A stretch of 64,000 nt of DNA from Sapria himalayana (lineage: Eukaryota; Streptophyta; Magnoliopsida; Malpighiales; Rafflesiaceae), in assembly GCA_029783825.1 (NCBI GenBank), contig JAREIK010018579.1, forward strand, positions 28,297 to 92,296, written 5' to 3'. The notes beneath the pieces were generated by a model. It made no database searches. It was not told the DNA's origin and saw only the letters and a program-made list of their open reading frames with translations. Position 1 is the stretch's first letter. The number at the start of each line of letters is the position of its first letter. Both the position numbers and the translations under genes were made by a program. Of the stretch, positions 12,259 through 27,364 are shown piece after piece.

Positions 12259-14405
12259 TATAATAATTATTAAATTTTTTTCAAAAGTGAATAAATATTT
12301 ATTTATAATAATCATAATAATTATATATCATATAAATTCAATATAAATAATTTTATTGATAGATATTCTAATAATATCAAAAAATAAATTAAAAATCGAT
12401 TATCAATAAGATTGATATTACTTAAAATATAATATAAAAACCTAAAACGATTCAAAACCAAAGCAAAATATAATACTTAATAATAATTATTTATTTTTAA
12501 ATTTTTATTCTTTTTTATAAGCTTATCTATTTTTTGATGAAAAATAATTTTTATAAATTATATTTTTAACTCATAATTTATTTTATAATTAATATATATA
12601 TATAAATAAAAAACTAAACAATCAAAATGAATTTCTTGAATTAAAATTAAAACAAATAAAAATGAGATTTATTAATTATTATTTAGGGGATACCCGTTTA
12701 AATGATTATCTATATTGGGGTATCGTGATATTTTAGTTTAGTTATTTAAGTGTTTAGGCATTTAGTGATTTATAGGTTTTATTTAAACAATGAAATAATA
12801 ATTTTTTTTTTGTTTTTTCGCATGTTCAATGGTTATAATCTTTGAAAATATAAATATTTTCAATTTTTTTTCAAAAGTGAATACAATATTTAGTTATAAT
12901 AATTATTAAATTTATATATCATATAAATTAAATATAAATATTTTTATTAATAAATATTCTAATAATGACCATAAAATAAATTAATAATCTATTATTAATA
13001 AGTTTAGATATCAATTAAAATATAATTACAAAACCTAAAATGATACAGAAACAAAGTAAAATATATTACTCTATAATAATTTTTTGTTTTTTATTTTTTT
13101 ATTTTTTTAATAAGTTTTTCTATATTTTATTGTTGAAAAATAATTTATATAAATTATATTTTTCTAAATAATAATTTATTTTGTATTTAATATTTATATA
13201 AAAATAAACAAATAAATAATTAAAATAAATATTTAAAATTATAATGAAAAAAATAAAATAGATATTTATTATTTATTATTTAGGATATACCTGTTTAAAA
13301 AATCATCTATTTAGGGTTTTCGAGATTTAGAAATTATTGATTTAAGTTATTAGGCATTGAATGGTTTATAGCTTTTATTCAAAAAATGAAATAACAAAAA
13401 ATTTATTTTTGATATTTTTCAAATTTTCAAATGTCATACCATTTTAAAATATAATAATTTTACAATTTTTTAAAAATGTGAATACAATATTTAGTAATAA
13501 TAATTATTATAACTCTATAAAATATAAAATAAATATAAACAATTTTATTGAAAAATATTATATCAATTATCAAAAAATAAATTAATAAACTATTATTAAT
13601 ATGATAGATATAAATTAAAATATAATTAAAAAACCTAAAATGATTCAAAATCAAAGTAAAATTTATTAATAAATATTAATTTTTTTTTAGTTTCTGCATC
13701 ATTTTATAAGCTTATATTTTTTTTGATGAAAAATATATTATTTAAATTATATTTGTCACTCATTATATTTTTTGTAATTATTATTCCTATAAATTATTTC
13801 AATTATATTTAAGGTTTACGATTTTATAGGTTTAGGTATTTAGGGGCTTCGCGGTTTAGGAGTTTAGAAAATTATCTATTTAGGCATTTAATGGTTTATA
13901 AGTTTTATTTAAACAATTATATAACAAAAATTTTATTTTTGTTACTTTTTATCATTTTTGAAGGTTATAACATTTGAAAATATAACAATTTTTATATTTT
14001 TATTATATGTGGACACTATATTTAGTTATGATGAACGTAATAATTATATATCATGTAAATTCAAAATAAACAATTATATTGATAAATATTATATTAATGA
14101 TCAAAAAAATAATTTAATAAACTACTATATTTATTTAAAATATATTTGCAAAATGTAAATTTATTCAAAATCAAAATAAAATATATTACTAAATAATAAT
14201 TTTGTTGATGTTTTGGTTCTTTTTATAAGTTTATGTTTTTTGTTATTAAAAGTAAATTCTTTAAATTATATTTGTCTTCCTCATAATTAATTTTTAATTT
14301 ATAATTCTATAAAAATAAACTAATAAATAATTAAAATGAATAATTAAAACTATAATTAATACAAATAAAATAGAAATTTATTATTTATTATTTGGGATAT
14401 ACTAG

Positions 14406-14485
14406 TTTAATGGTTTAAGTATTTAGGTGTTTTGGGGTTTAGTGATTTAAGTGTTTAGGCCTTTAGTGATTTATAGTTTTTATTT
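14406..14485 (+). repeat. Octamer run inside a monomer (second example)
   Basis: Ten in-register octamers: TTTAATGG, TTTAAGTA, TTTAGGTG, TTTTGGGG, TTTAGTGA, TTTAAGTG, TTTAGGCC, TTTAGTGA, TTTATAGT, TTTTATTT. The base-level content differs from the run at 2580-2675, but the length register is unchanged. Confidence 0.85.
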
Positions 14486-15730
14486 AAAGAATGAAAAAAT
14501 AAAAAATTTTAATTTTTTGATTTTTTTTTAATTTTCAAAGGTTATAACCTTTGAAAATATAATAATTTTAATTTTTATTAAATGTGAATATAATATTTAG
14601 TTATAATATTCTTAATAATTATATATAATGTAAACTTAATATAAATAATTTTATTAATAGATATTATAATAATTATCAATAAAAAATTAATAAACTATTA
14701 TTAATAAGAATGATATAAATTAAAATATAATTGCAAAGACTAAAATGATTCAAAATCAAAATAAAATATATTACAAAATAATAAATTTTTGTATTTAAAA
14801 TTGTGCCTCTTTTTATAAGCATATATTTTTTTTTGATAAAAAATAAATTATTTAAAATAGATCTGTCTTACTAATAATTTATTTTGTAATTAATATTTCT
14901 ATAAAAATAAATTGATAAATAATTAAAATAAAAATTTAAAACTATACTTAATAAAAATTAAAATGAGATTTATGATTTATTATTAATGCATACCGATTTA
15001 ATTGTTTAAGTATTTAGAAGTTTTGTCATTTAGGAGTTAGCGATTTATGTTTTTAGGCTTTTAGTAGTTTATAGGTTTTATTTAAACAATAAAATAACAA
15101 AAGAAAATTGAAATTATTTCTCATTTTATCGGTTATAACCTTTGAAAATATAATAATATTTAAATTTTTGAAATTTGAATACAATATTTAGTTATAATAA
15201 TTTTAATAATTTTAATAATTTTATATCATATAAATTCAATATAAACAATTTTATTGATAGATATTATAATAATTGATCTAAAATTAAATTAATAAACTAC
15301 TAATAATGAGATAGATATTAATTAAAAAATATTTACAAAACCCAATTTGATTCAAAATTAAAGTAAAAAATATTACTGGATAATAATTTTTAATTTTTAA
15401 ATTTTTACTTCTTTTATAAGCGTATATATTTTTTTGATTAAAAATAAATTATATAAATTAAATTGGTCGCACTGATAATTTATTTTATATTAAATATTTC
15501 TATAAAAATAAACTAATAAATAATTAAAATGAATATTTAAAACAATAATAAATATAAATTAAAATTAGATTTATTAACTATTATGTATTATATAATAGTT
15601 TAATGGTTTATGTATTTAGGCATTACGGAATTTAGGTGTTTACTGATTTAATTGTGTTTGCATTTAGTTGTTTATATGTTTTAATTAATAAATAAAATAA
15701 CAAAATATTTATTTTTATTATTTTTTAATA

Positions 15731-15755
15731 TTTTCAAGGGTATAACCCTTGAAAA
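15731..15755. repeat. Palindrome variant with matched changes in both arms
   Basis: The arms are TTTTCAAGGGT and ACCCTTGAAAA, exact complements around a 3-base centre ATA. Compared with the usual core, the left arm has AAGGG for AAAGG and the right arm has CCCTT for CCTTT, so pairing is kept while the sequence changes. Confidence 0.8.
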
Positions 15756-18700
15756 TATAAGAATTTTTAAATTTTTTTCAAAAGCGAATTCAATATTTAT
15801 TATAAAAATCATTATATTTATATATCATATAAATTCAATATAAACAATTTTAGTGATTAATATTCTAATAATGATCAAAAAATAAATTAATAATCTAGCA
15901 TTAATAAGATAGATATCAATTAAATTATAAAAACAAAACATAAAATGATTAATAAGCAAACCAAAATATATTACTATATAATAATTTTTTGTTTTGTAAT
16001 TTTTTTTTATTTTAAAAAGTTTGCCTATATTTTTATGATTAAAAATAATTTACATAAATTATATTTGTCTAACTCATAATTTATTTTTTTAATTAATATT
16101 TATATAAAAATAAAGAAATAAATAATTAAAATGAATATTTAAAATTATAATAAAAAAATTAGATTTTAGGGTATACCGGTTTAATTTAAATTATATCTAT
16201 CTCACTAATAATTTATGTTGTAATTAATATTTGTAAAATAAACTAATTAATAAATAAAGTAAAAATTTAAAATTATACTGAATAAAAATTAAAATAAGAT
16301 TTATGATTTATTATTAATGTATGCCAATTTAATAGTTTAAGTATTTAGTCGTTTTGTCGTATAGGTGTTTAGCGATTCATGTTTTTAGGCATTTAGTTGT
16401 TTATAGGTTTTATTTAAAAAATAAAATAACAAAAAAAACTTTGAAATTTTTATTAATTTTCAAAGGTTATAACCTTTGAAAATATAATAATATTTGAAAT
16501 TTTTTGAAATGTGAATGCATTATTTCGTTATAATAATTTTAATAATTATATAGCATATAAATTCTATATAAACAATTTTATTGTCAGACATTATAATAAT
16601 GATCAAAAATTAAATTAATAAACTATTAATAATAAGATAGATATTAATTAAAAAATATTTACAAAATCCAAATTGATTTAGAATTGAAGTAAAAAATATT
16701 ATTGGATAATAATTTTTAATTTTTAAATTTTTACTTCTTTTATAAGGGTATATTTTTTTTTATTAAAGATAAATTACTTAAATTATATTTGTCGCACTCA
16801 TAATTTATTTTGTAATAAATATTTATATAAAAATAAACTATAAATAATTAAAATGAATATTTAAAATTATAATAAATTGAAATAAAAATTAGATTTCTTA
16901 ATTATTAAGTAGTAAATAGCAGTTTAATGGTTTATGTATTTAGGCATTACAGGCTTTAAGAGTTTACTAATTTAACTGTGTATGCATTTAGTGGTTTATA
17001 GGTTTTATTTAAAAATTAAAATAACAAAATATTTATTTTTATTATTTTTTTATATTTTAAAAGGTTATAACATTTTAAAATATAATAATTTTTACATTTT
17101 TTTAAAATATGAATTCAATATTTAGTTATAATAATCTTAATAATTATATATCATGTAAATTCAATATAAACAAATTTATTGATAAATATTCTAATAATGA
17201 TCAAAAAATAAATTAATAATCTATTATTAACAAGATAGATATCAATTAAAATACAATTACAAAACCTTAAATGATTCAGAAGAAAAGCAAAATATATTAC
17301 AATATAATAATTTTTTGTTTTGAAATTTTTTTTTTCTTTTAAAAAGTTTATTTATAATTTTTTGATGAAAAATAATTGATATAAATTATATTTGTTTAAC
17401 TCATAATTTATTTTGTAATTAATAATTATATAAAAATATACTAATAAATAATTAAAATGAATATTTAAAATTTTAATGAAAAAAATGAGTTTTATTATTT
17501 ATTATTTAGGGTATACCAGTTTAATTTAAATTAGATCTTTCAAACTAATATTTTATTATGTAATTAATATTTCTATAAAATAAACTGATAAATAATTAAA
17601 ATAAAAATTTAAAATTCAACTAAATAAAAATTAAAATGAAATTTATGATTTATTATTAATGTATACCAGTTTAATTGTTTAAGAATTTAAAGGTTTTATC
17701 ATTTAGGTGTTTAGCGATTTATGTTTTTAGGCATTTAGTGGTTTATAGGTTTTATTTAAACAATAAAATAAAAAAAAATTTGTAATTTTTTATCATTTTC
17801 ATAGGTCATAACCTTTGAAAATATAATAATATTTAAAATTTTTTGAAATGTAAATACAATATTTAGTTATAATAATATTAATAATTATATATCATATAAA
17901 TTCAATATAAACAATTTTATTGATAGATTTGATAATAATGATCAAAAATTAAATTAATTAACTATTAATTATAAGATAGATATTAATTAAAAAATATTTA
18001 GAAACCCCAAATTGATTCAAAATTAAAGTAAAATATATTACTTAATAAAAATTATTAATTTTTAAATTTTTAATTATTATATAAGCGTAAATACTTTTAT
18101 TGATAATTAAAATAAATAATTAAAATAAATATTTAAAATTATAATAAATAGAAAAAAAATTAGATTTATTAATTATTCATGAGTATATAGCGGTTAATGG
18201 TTTATGTATTTAGGCATTACGAGGTTTAGTAGTTTACCGATTTAACTTTGTATGCATTTAGTGCTTATAGGTTTTATTTAAAAAATAAATCAACAAAATT
18301 TTTTTTTTTTTTTTTGATATTTTCAAATGTTATTACCTTTGAAAACATAATAATTTTTAAATTTTTTTCAAAAGTGAATTCAATATTTAGTTATAATAAT
18401 CATTATATTTATATTTCATATAAATTCAATATAAATAATTTTATTGATAAATATTTTAATAATGATCAAAAAATAAATTAATAATCTATTATTAAAAAAA
18501 TAGATATCAATTAAAATATAATTACATAACCTAAAATGATTCAGAAGGAAAGCAAAATATATAACTATATAATAAATTTTTGTTTTGAAATTTTTTCTTA
18601 TTTTTATAAGTTTATCTATATTTTTTGATGAAAAATAGTTAATATAAATTATATCTGTCTAACTCATAATTTATATTGTAATTATTATTTAATAAAAATA

Positions 18701-21700
18701 AACGAATAAATAATTAAAATGAATATTTTAAATTATAATGAAATAATTAATATTGAGATTTATTATGTATTATTTATAGTATACCAGTTCAAAAGGATTA
18801 TCTATTTAGGGTTTTTGAGATTTCAGAGTTATTAACTTAAGTGTTTAGGCATTTAGTAGTTTATAAAATTTATTTAAACAATTAAATAACAACAAATTTT
18901 TTTTTGATATTTTCTCACATTTTTAAAGGTTATAACCTTTGAAAATATAATAATTTTAAATTTTTTTAAAAATGTGAATACAATATTTAGTAATAAGAAC
19001 CATTATAATTATATATAATATAAACTAAATATAAATAATTTTATTGATAGATATGATATCAATTATCAAAAAATTAATTAATATGCTATTATTAATATAA
19101 TATATATAAATTAAAATATAAATGCAAAACCTAAAATTATTCAAAATGAAAGTAAAATTTATTACCAAATAATAATTTTTTTTAGTTTTTGCTTCTTTTT
19201 ATAAGCTTATATTTTTTTTGATGTAAAATAAATTATTAAAATTATATTTAAGGTTTATGAGTTTAAAGTTTTAAGTATTTAGGGTCTTTTGTGTTTAGGA
19301 ATTTATAGATTTTAATATTTAGGCATTTAGTGGTCTATAAGTTTTATATAAACAATGATATAACAAAAATTTTATTTTATTTTTATTTTTATTTTCTAAT
19401 TTATGAAGACATTTGAAAATATAAAACTTTCTAAATTTTTTTCAAATGTAAATATAAGTTTTAGTTATAATAATCTTAATAAATATAAGTCATTTAAATT
19501 CAATATAAATAATCACATTGCAATATATTATAATAAAGATCAATAAATAATTTAATAAACTATTATTAATAAGATATATATTATTTAAAATATATTTGCA
19601 AAATCTAAATTTATTCAAAATCAAAGTATATATTACTAAATAATAAATTTTTTAATATTTTTCTTTTTTTTTTAAGTTTATATTTTTGTTATTAAAAATA
19701 AATAATTTATATTATATTTGTCTTCCTCATAATTTATTTTCTAATTTATAATTCAATAAAAATAAACTAATAAATAATTAAAATAAATATTTAAAATTAT
19801 AATGAATACAAATAAAATTGAGATTTATTATTTATTATTCATAATATATAGTTTTTATGGTTTAAGTATTTAGGTGTTCTGGGGTTTAGTCATTTAAGTG
19901 TTTATGCCTTAAGTGATTTTATCTAATTTTTGAAGGTTACAACCTTTGAAAATATAATAATTTTAATTTTTTTTTAAAATGTGAATATAATATTTAGTTA
20001 TAATAATCTTGATAATTATATATAATGTAAAATCATTATAAATAATTTTATTAATAGATATTATAATAATGATAAATAATTAAATTAATAAACTATTATT
20101 AATTAGAATGATATAAATTAAAATATAATGCAAAATCTAAAATTATTCAAAATTAAATTATAAAAAATTACTAAATAATAATATTTTGTTTTAAAAATTT
20201 TGACTCTTTTTATGATCTTATATATTTTTGATGAAAAATAAATTATTTAAATTATATTTGTCTCACTAATAATTTATTTTGTAATTAATATTTCAATAAA
20301 AATAAACTAATAAATAATTTAAATGAATATTTAAAATTTTAATGAATACTAATAAAAATGAGATTTATTATTTATTATTTAGAGTATACTAATTTAAAGG
20401 CGTATGTATTTATGGGCTTCAAGGTTTAGGTGTTTAGTCATTAAAAATTTAGGTATTTTGTGGTTTATATATTTTATTTAAAAAATCTAATAACAAAAAA
20501 TTTATTTTTTTATTTTTTCTTATTTTCAAAAGTTATAACCTTTTAAAACTTAATAATTTTTAAATTTTTTTAAAATGTGAAAATATTAATTTGTTATAAT
20601 AATCTAAATAATTATATATTATGTAAATTCAATATAAATAATTTTTTTTATAGATATAATGATGAAAATAATAAAATAAATTAATAAACTATAATTAATA
20701 AGATAGAAATTAAATAAAATTTATTTGCAAAACCTAAAATGATTCAAAATCAAAGTAAAATATATTAATAAGATATATATTAAATAAAATTATTATTAAT
20801 AAGATAAAATATACAGGTTTAAAAGAATATATATTTATGAGTTTTGGGATTTAAGAATTTTGTGATTTAAGTATTCAAGCATTTAGTAGTTTATAGGTTT
20901 TATTTAAAATATACAATAACAAAAAATTTTTTCGTTTTTTGTTCTCATTTTTGAAGGATAAAACCTTTGAAACTATAACAATTTTTAATTTTTTTTTAAA
21001 TGTGAATACTATATTGAGTTATGATAATCTTAATAATTATATATCATGTAAATTCAATATAAACAATTATATTTATATATATTATAATAATGATCATACA
21101 AAAGATTAATAAATAATTATTAATAAGATAAATATTGTTTAAAATATATTTACAAAACCTAAAATGATTCAAAATCAAAGTGAAATATTTTACAAAATAT
21201 TAATTTTAAATTTTTAAATTTTTGTATCCATTTATAAGCTTATATATTTTTTTATGAAAAATAAATTATTTAAATTATATTTGTCTCACTATTAATTTAT
21301 TTTTTAATTTATATTTCTATAAAAATAAACTAATAAATAATTAAAATGTATATATAATATTATAATGAATACTAATAAAAATGAGATTTATGATTATTTA
21401 TTTAGGGTATACCTATTTAATGGTTTAACTGTATTGTGGTTTTGGGGTTAATGAGTTTATTGATTTATATGTTTACACATTTAGGTGTTTATAGGTATTA
21501 TTTTATCAATGAAATAATAAAAAATTTATATTTAAGAATTTTCGTGATTTTCAAAGGTTATAACCTTTGAAAATATAATAATTTTTTAATAGTTATAAAT
21601 ATGAATACAATACATAGTTATAATAATCTTAATAATTATATTTGATGTAAATTCAACATAAAAAATTTTAATAATATATATTATTTTGATGATCAAAATA

Positions 21701-24700
21701 TAAATTAATAAACTATTATTAATAAGATAGATATTAATTAAAATATATTTTCAGAACCCAAAATAATTCAAAATCAAAGTAAATTATATTACTAAATAAA
21801 ATTTTAAATTTTTGAAATTTTGTTTATTTTTATAAGCTTATATTTTTTTTCATTAAAAATAATTTATTTAAATTATATGTGTCACTCATTATTTATTTTG
21901 AAATTATTATTTCTATAAAAATAAACTAAAAATTAATTAAAATAAATATTTAAAATTATAATGAACACAAATAAAAATAAAATTTATTATTTATTATTTA
22001 TTATTTAGGTTATATAGGTTTAATTGTTTAAGTATCTAGGCAGTTTTGGGGTTTAGGAGTCTAGAGATTTAAATGTCTAGGCATTTAGTGCTTTATAAGT
22101 TTTATTTAAATAATAAAATAATTAAAAAAATATTTTTGGGATTTTTTATCATTTTTGAAGGTTATAACCTTTGAAAATATAATAATTTTTAAATTTTTTT
22201 AAATGTAAATATAATATTTAGTTATAATAATCTTAATAATTATAAGAGATTTAAATTCAATATAAGTAATTTTATTGTTAGATATTATAAAATTAATCAA
22301 ATATTAAATTAATAAACTATTCTTAATAAGATTGATAACAATTAAAATATAATTACAAAACCTATATATAATGATTCAAAATCAAAGTAAAATATATTAA
22401 TAAATAATAATTTTTTGTTTTTTAAATTTTTACTTCTTTTTATATGCTTATATATTTTTTTTTGATTAAAAATAAATTATTAAAATTATAGTTGTGTCGC
22501 TCATTATTTATTTTATAATTAATATTTCTATAAAAAATAAACTAATAAATAATTAAAATGAATATTTAAAATTATAATGATTACAAATTAAAATGAGATT
22601 TATGATTTATTATATGTGATATACTAGTTTAATAATTTCATTATTTAGGAGTTTTGTCGTTTAGGAGGTTATAATTTATGTTGTTAGGCATTTAGTGGTT
22701 TATAGGTTTTATTTATATAATAAAAATAAAATTTTTTTTTTAGATTTTTACTGATTTTCAATGGTTATAACCTTTAAATATAAAATAATTTTTAAAATTT
22801 TTTGAAATGTGAATACTATGCATAATTATATTAATCTTCCTAATTATATATCATATAAATTCAATTTAAACAATTTTAATGATACATATTATAATAATGA
22901 TCAAAAATTAAATTAATAAACTTTTATTAATAAAATAAATATTAATTAAAACAAATTTACATAACACAAAATGTTCAAAATAAAATCAAAATATATTACT
23001 AAATAATAATATTTAATTTTTAAATTTGTCCATCTTTTTATAAGCTTATATTTTTTTTGATTAAAAATAAATTATTTAAATAATATTTGTCTCACTCGAA
23101 ATTTATTTTGTAATTAATTTTTTTAAATAATTAAACTATAAATAATTAAAATGAATATTTAAATTTATAATAAATAGAAATAAAAATAAGATTTATTATT
23201 TATTAAGTAGTATATAGATGTTAAAATGTTTATGTATTTAGGGGTTTCGGGGATTATGAGCTTACTAATTTAAGTAAGTAAACATTTAATGGTCTATAGG
23301 TTTTATTTAAAAAATAAAATAACTAAAAATTTATTTTTATTATTTTTTCTCATTTTTTAAGATTATAATCTTTGAAAATATAATAATTTTTAAATTTTTT
23401 TCAAAATTGAATACATTATTTATTTATTATAATCATAATAATTATATATCATATAAATTCAATATAAACAATTTTATTGATAGATATTCTAATAATTATC
23501 ATAAAATAAATTAAAAATATATTATGAATATGATTGATATTACTTAAAATATAATATCAAAACCTAAAATGATTATAAATCAAAGCAAAATATATTACTA
23601 AATAATAATTATTTGATTTTAAATTTTTATTATTTTTATAAACTTATCAATTTTTTGATTAAAAATAATTTTTATAAATTATATTTTTAACTCATAATTT
23701 ATTTTATAATTAATACATATATAAAAATACAAAACTAAACAATCAAAATGAATTTTTTAAATTATAATGAAAACAATTAAAAATGAAATTTATTAATTAT
23801 TATTTAGGGTATACTGATTTAAAGGATTATCTATATAGAGGTATCAGAATTTTGTAGTTTAGTGATTTAAATGCTTAGGCATTTAGTGGTGTATAGGTTT
23901 TATTTAAACAATAGAATAACAAAGAAAAAATATTTTTTTTTATTTTTTCACATTTTCAAAGTTTATAACCTTTGAGAATATAATAATTTTAAATTTTTTT
24001 TCAAATGTGAATACAATATTTAGTTATAATAATCATTATATTTATATATCATATAAATTCAATATAAACATTTTTATTGGTAGATATTCTAATAATGATG
24101 AAAAAAAAACTTAATTATCTATTATTAATAAGATAAATGTCAATTAAAATATAATTACAAAACCTAAAATGATTCACAAGCAAAGCAAAATATATTACTA
24201 TATAATAATTTCTTGTTTTGAATTTTTTTTTAAAAAAAGTTTATCTATAATTTTTTAATGAAAAATAATTTACATAAATTATATTTGTGTAACTCATAAA
24301 TTATTTTTTAATTAATATTTATATAAAAATAAAAAAATAAATAATTAAAAATGAATATTTAAAATTATAATTAAAAATAATGAGATTTATTATTTATTAT
24401 TTAGGGTATACCGGTCTAATTTAAATTAGATCTATCTTACTAATAATTTATTTTGTAATTAATATTTCTATAAAAATAAATTGAAAATTAATTAAAATAA
24501 AAATTTAAAATTATACTGAATAAAAATTAAAATGATATTTATGATTTATTATTAATGTACACTAGTTTAATGGTTTAAGTATTTAGAGGTTTTGTCTTTT
24601 AAGAGTTTAGCAATTTAGGTTTTTAGGCATTTAGTGGTTTATTTTGTAATTTTTTCTCATTTTCATAGGTTATAACCTTTGAAAATATAATATTATTTAA

Positions 24701-25724
24701 CATTTTTTGAAATGTGAATGAAATATTTAGTAATAATAATATTAATAATTATATATGATATAAATTTTATATAAATAATTTTATTGATAGACATTATAAT
24801 AATGATCAAAAATTAAATTAATAAACTATTAATAATAAGATAGATATTAATTAAAAAATATTTACAAAACCCAAAATTTTTCAAAATTAATGTAAAAAAT
24901 ATTATTGGATAATAATTTTTAATTTTTAAATTTTTACATCTTTTATAAGCGTATATTTTTTTTTAAAAAAAATAAATTATTTAAATTATATTTGTCGCAC
25001 TCATAATTTATTTTATAATAAATATTTCTATAAAAAAAAATAATAAATAATTAAAATGAATATATAAACTATAATAAATAGAAATTAAAATTAGATTTAT
25101 TAATTATTATGTATTATATAGCGGTTTAATGGTTTATGTATTTAGGTATTACGGGGTTTAGGCGTTTACTGATTTAATTGTGTATGCATTTAGTGGTTTA
25201 TAGGTTTTATTTAAAAAATAAAATAAAATAACATTTATTTTTATTATTTTTTGATATTTTCAAAGGTTATAACCTTCGAAAATATAATAATTTTTTAATT
25301 TTTTTCAAAAGGGAATTCAATATTTAGTTATAATAATCAATATATTTATATATTATATTTCAACATAAACAAATTTAGTGATAAATATTCTAATAATGAT
25401 CAAAAAATAAATTAATAATCTATTATTAATAAGATAGATATCAATTAAAATACATTTACAAAACATAAAATGATTCATAAGTAAAGGAAAATATATTACT
25501 ATATAATAATTTTTTGTTCTGAAATTTTTTTTTATTTTAAAAAGTATCTATATTTTTTTGATTAAAAATAATTTACGTAAATTATATTTGTCTAACTCAT
25601 AATTTATTTTTTAATTAATATTTATATTAAAATAAAAAATTAATAATTAAAATGAATATTTAAAATATAATGAAAAAAAATGAGATTTATTATTTATTAT
25701 TTAGGGTATACTAGTTTAATTTAA

Positions 25725-25795
25725 GTTATCATTTTTAAATATAAGTTTATTTATTCTTCATCATAAAAATATAAATAAACTTTTTAAAATAAAAA
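25725..25795. other. Array inversion junction with fold-back inverted repeat
   Basis: Forward monomers end after GGGTATACTAGTTTAATTTAAG. By 25756 the sequence is in reverse orientation (CTTCATCATAAAAATATAAATAAAC). At the switch, AAGTTTATTTAT (25743-25754) and ATAAATAAACTT (25771-25782) are perfect 12-bp inverted repeats separated by 16 bp. Weaker pairing extends outward through TTTTTAAAT and TTTTTAAAA. The left arm is a piece of forward monomer (AAAAAGTTTATCTAT in other copies) and the right arm is the same piece reversed. Confidence 0.8.
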
Positions 25796-27364
25796 AAATT
25801 TCAAAAAAAAAATTATTATATAGTAATATATTTTGCTTTGCTTCTGAATCATTTTAGGGTTTTTAATTATATTTTAATTGATATCTATCTTATTAATTAT
25901 AGATTATTATTTTTTTTAATAATTATTAGAATATTTTTCAATGAAAATGTTTATATTGAATTTATATGATATATAAATATAAATATTATTATAACTAAAT
26001 ATAGTATTCACTTTTTGTAAAAAATCATAAAATTATTATATTTTTAAAGGTTATCATATTTGAAAATGTGAAAAAATATCAAAAATAATTTTATTGTTAT
26101 TTCATTGTTTAAATAAAACTTATAAATCACTAAATGGCTAAACAATTAAATCACTAAACTACAAAATCCTGATACCCCTATATAGATAATCTTTTAAACA
26201 TGTATATCCTAAATAATTATTAAAAAATCTCATTTTTATTTGTTTTCATTATAATTTAAAAAATTCATTTTGATTGTTAAGTTATATATATATATTAATT
26301 ATAAAATAAATTATGAGTTAAAAATATAATTTATAAGAATAATTTTTCATCAAAAATTTGATAAGCATATTAAAAGAATAAAAATTTAAAAACAAATAAT
26401 TATTATTAAGTAATATATTTTGCTTTGTTTTTGAATCATTTTAGGTTTTGATATTATATTTTAAGTAATATCAATCTTATTCATAATAAATTTTTAATTT
26501 ATTTTTTGATAATTATTAGAATATCTATCAATAAAATGTTTAAATTGAATTTATATGATATATAATTATTATGATTATTATAAATAAATATTGTATTCAC
26601 TTTTAAAAATAATTTAAAAATTATTATATTTTCAAAGGTTATAATTTTAAATAATGAGAAACAATACAAAAAATAAATTTTTTGTTATTTCTTTTTTAAA
26701 TAAAACCTATAGACCACTAGATGTTTACTTACTTAAATCAGTAGCTCATAACACCCGAAACCCCTAAATACATAAACCTTATAACAGCTGTATACTACAT
26801 AATAAATAATAAATCTCATTTTTATTTCTATTTATTATAATTTTAAATATTCATTTTAATTATTTATATTTTACTTTTTTAGAAAAATTAATTACAAAAT
26901 AAATTTCGAGTGAGACAGATATTATTTATTTAATTTATTTTTTATCATAAAAAAATATAAGCTTATAAAAAGATGGAAAAATTTAAAAATTAAATATTAT
27001 TATTTAGTAATATATTTTTATTTGATTTTGAATCATTTTTGTTTTTTAAATATATTTTAATTAATATTTATATTATTAAAAATAGTTTATTAATTTAATT
27101 TTTGATTATTATTATAATATCTATCATTAAAATTATTTATATAGAATTTATATGATATATAAATATACATGGTATTCACATTTCAAAAGATTTTAAAAAT
27201 TATTTTATTTTAAAGGTTATAACCTTTCAAAAGCTAAAAAATTTTTTTTTATTATATAAATAAAACCTATATACGACTAAATGCCTAAAAACATAAATTT
27301 TTAAACTCCTAAATGACAAAACCCCTAAATAATCGATATATTAAACCAATATATTATATATAAT

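Larger units (their letters stand above)
10825..25725 (+). repeat. Satellite array, forward block 2
   Basis: About 25 monomers continue in the same orientation as block 1. Cores fall near 10900, 11648, 12245, 12836, 13435, 13966, 14544, 15137, 15743, 16469, 17067, 17810, 18332, 18934, 19405, 19940, 20536, 20955, 21560, 22164, 22766, 23366, 23966, 24674 and 25268. A-B dimers occupy about 15130-18330. Short spacings at 18934-19405 and 20536-20955 mark internal deletions: near 19915 the octamer run is cut, and near 20760-20815 about half a monomer is missing. The two-variant order seen at 1500-2160 recurs at 23270-23900. An unfilled version of the solo-LTR site, with a single ATTAT, is at 22609-22613. 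No gene is present. Confidence 0.9.

Noticed and set aside
12161..18481. Frames at 12161-12346, 13460-13654, 13958-14158 and 18248-18481, and later at 62930-63241
   Set aside because: They are rich in Ile, Asn, Lys, Phe and Tyr, as expected for AT-rich satellite, and are not kept open in sister monomers.
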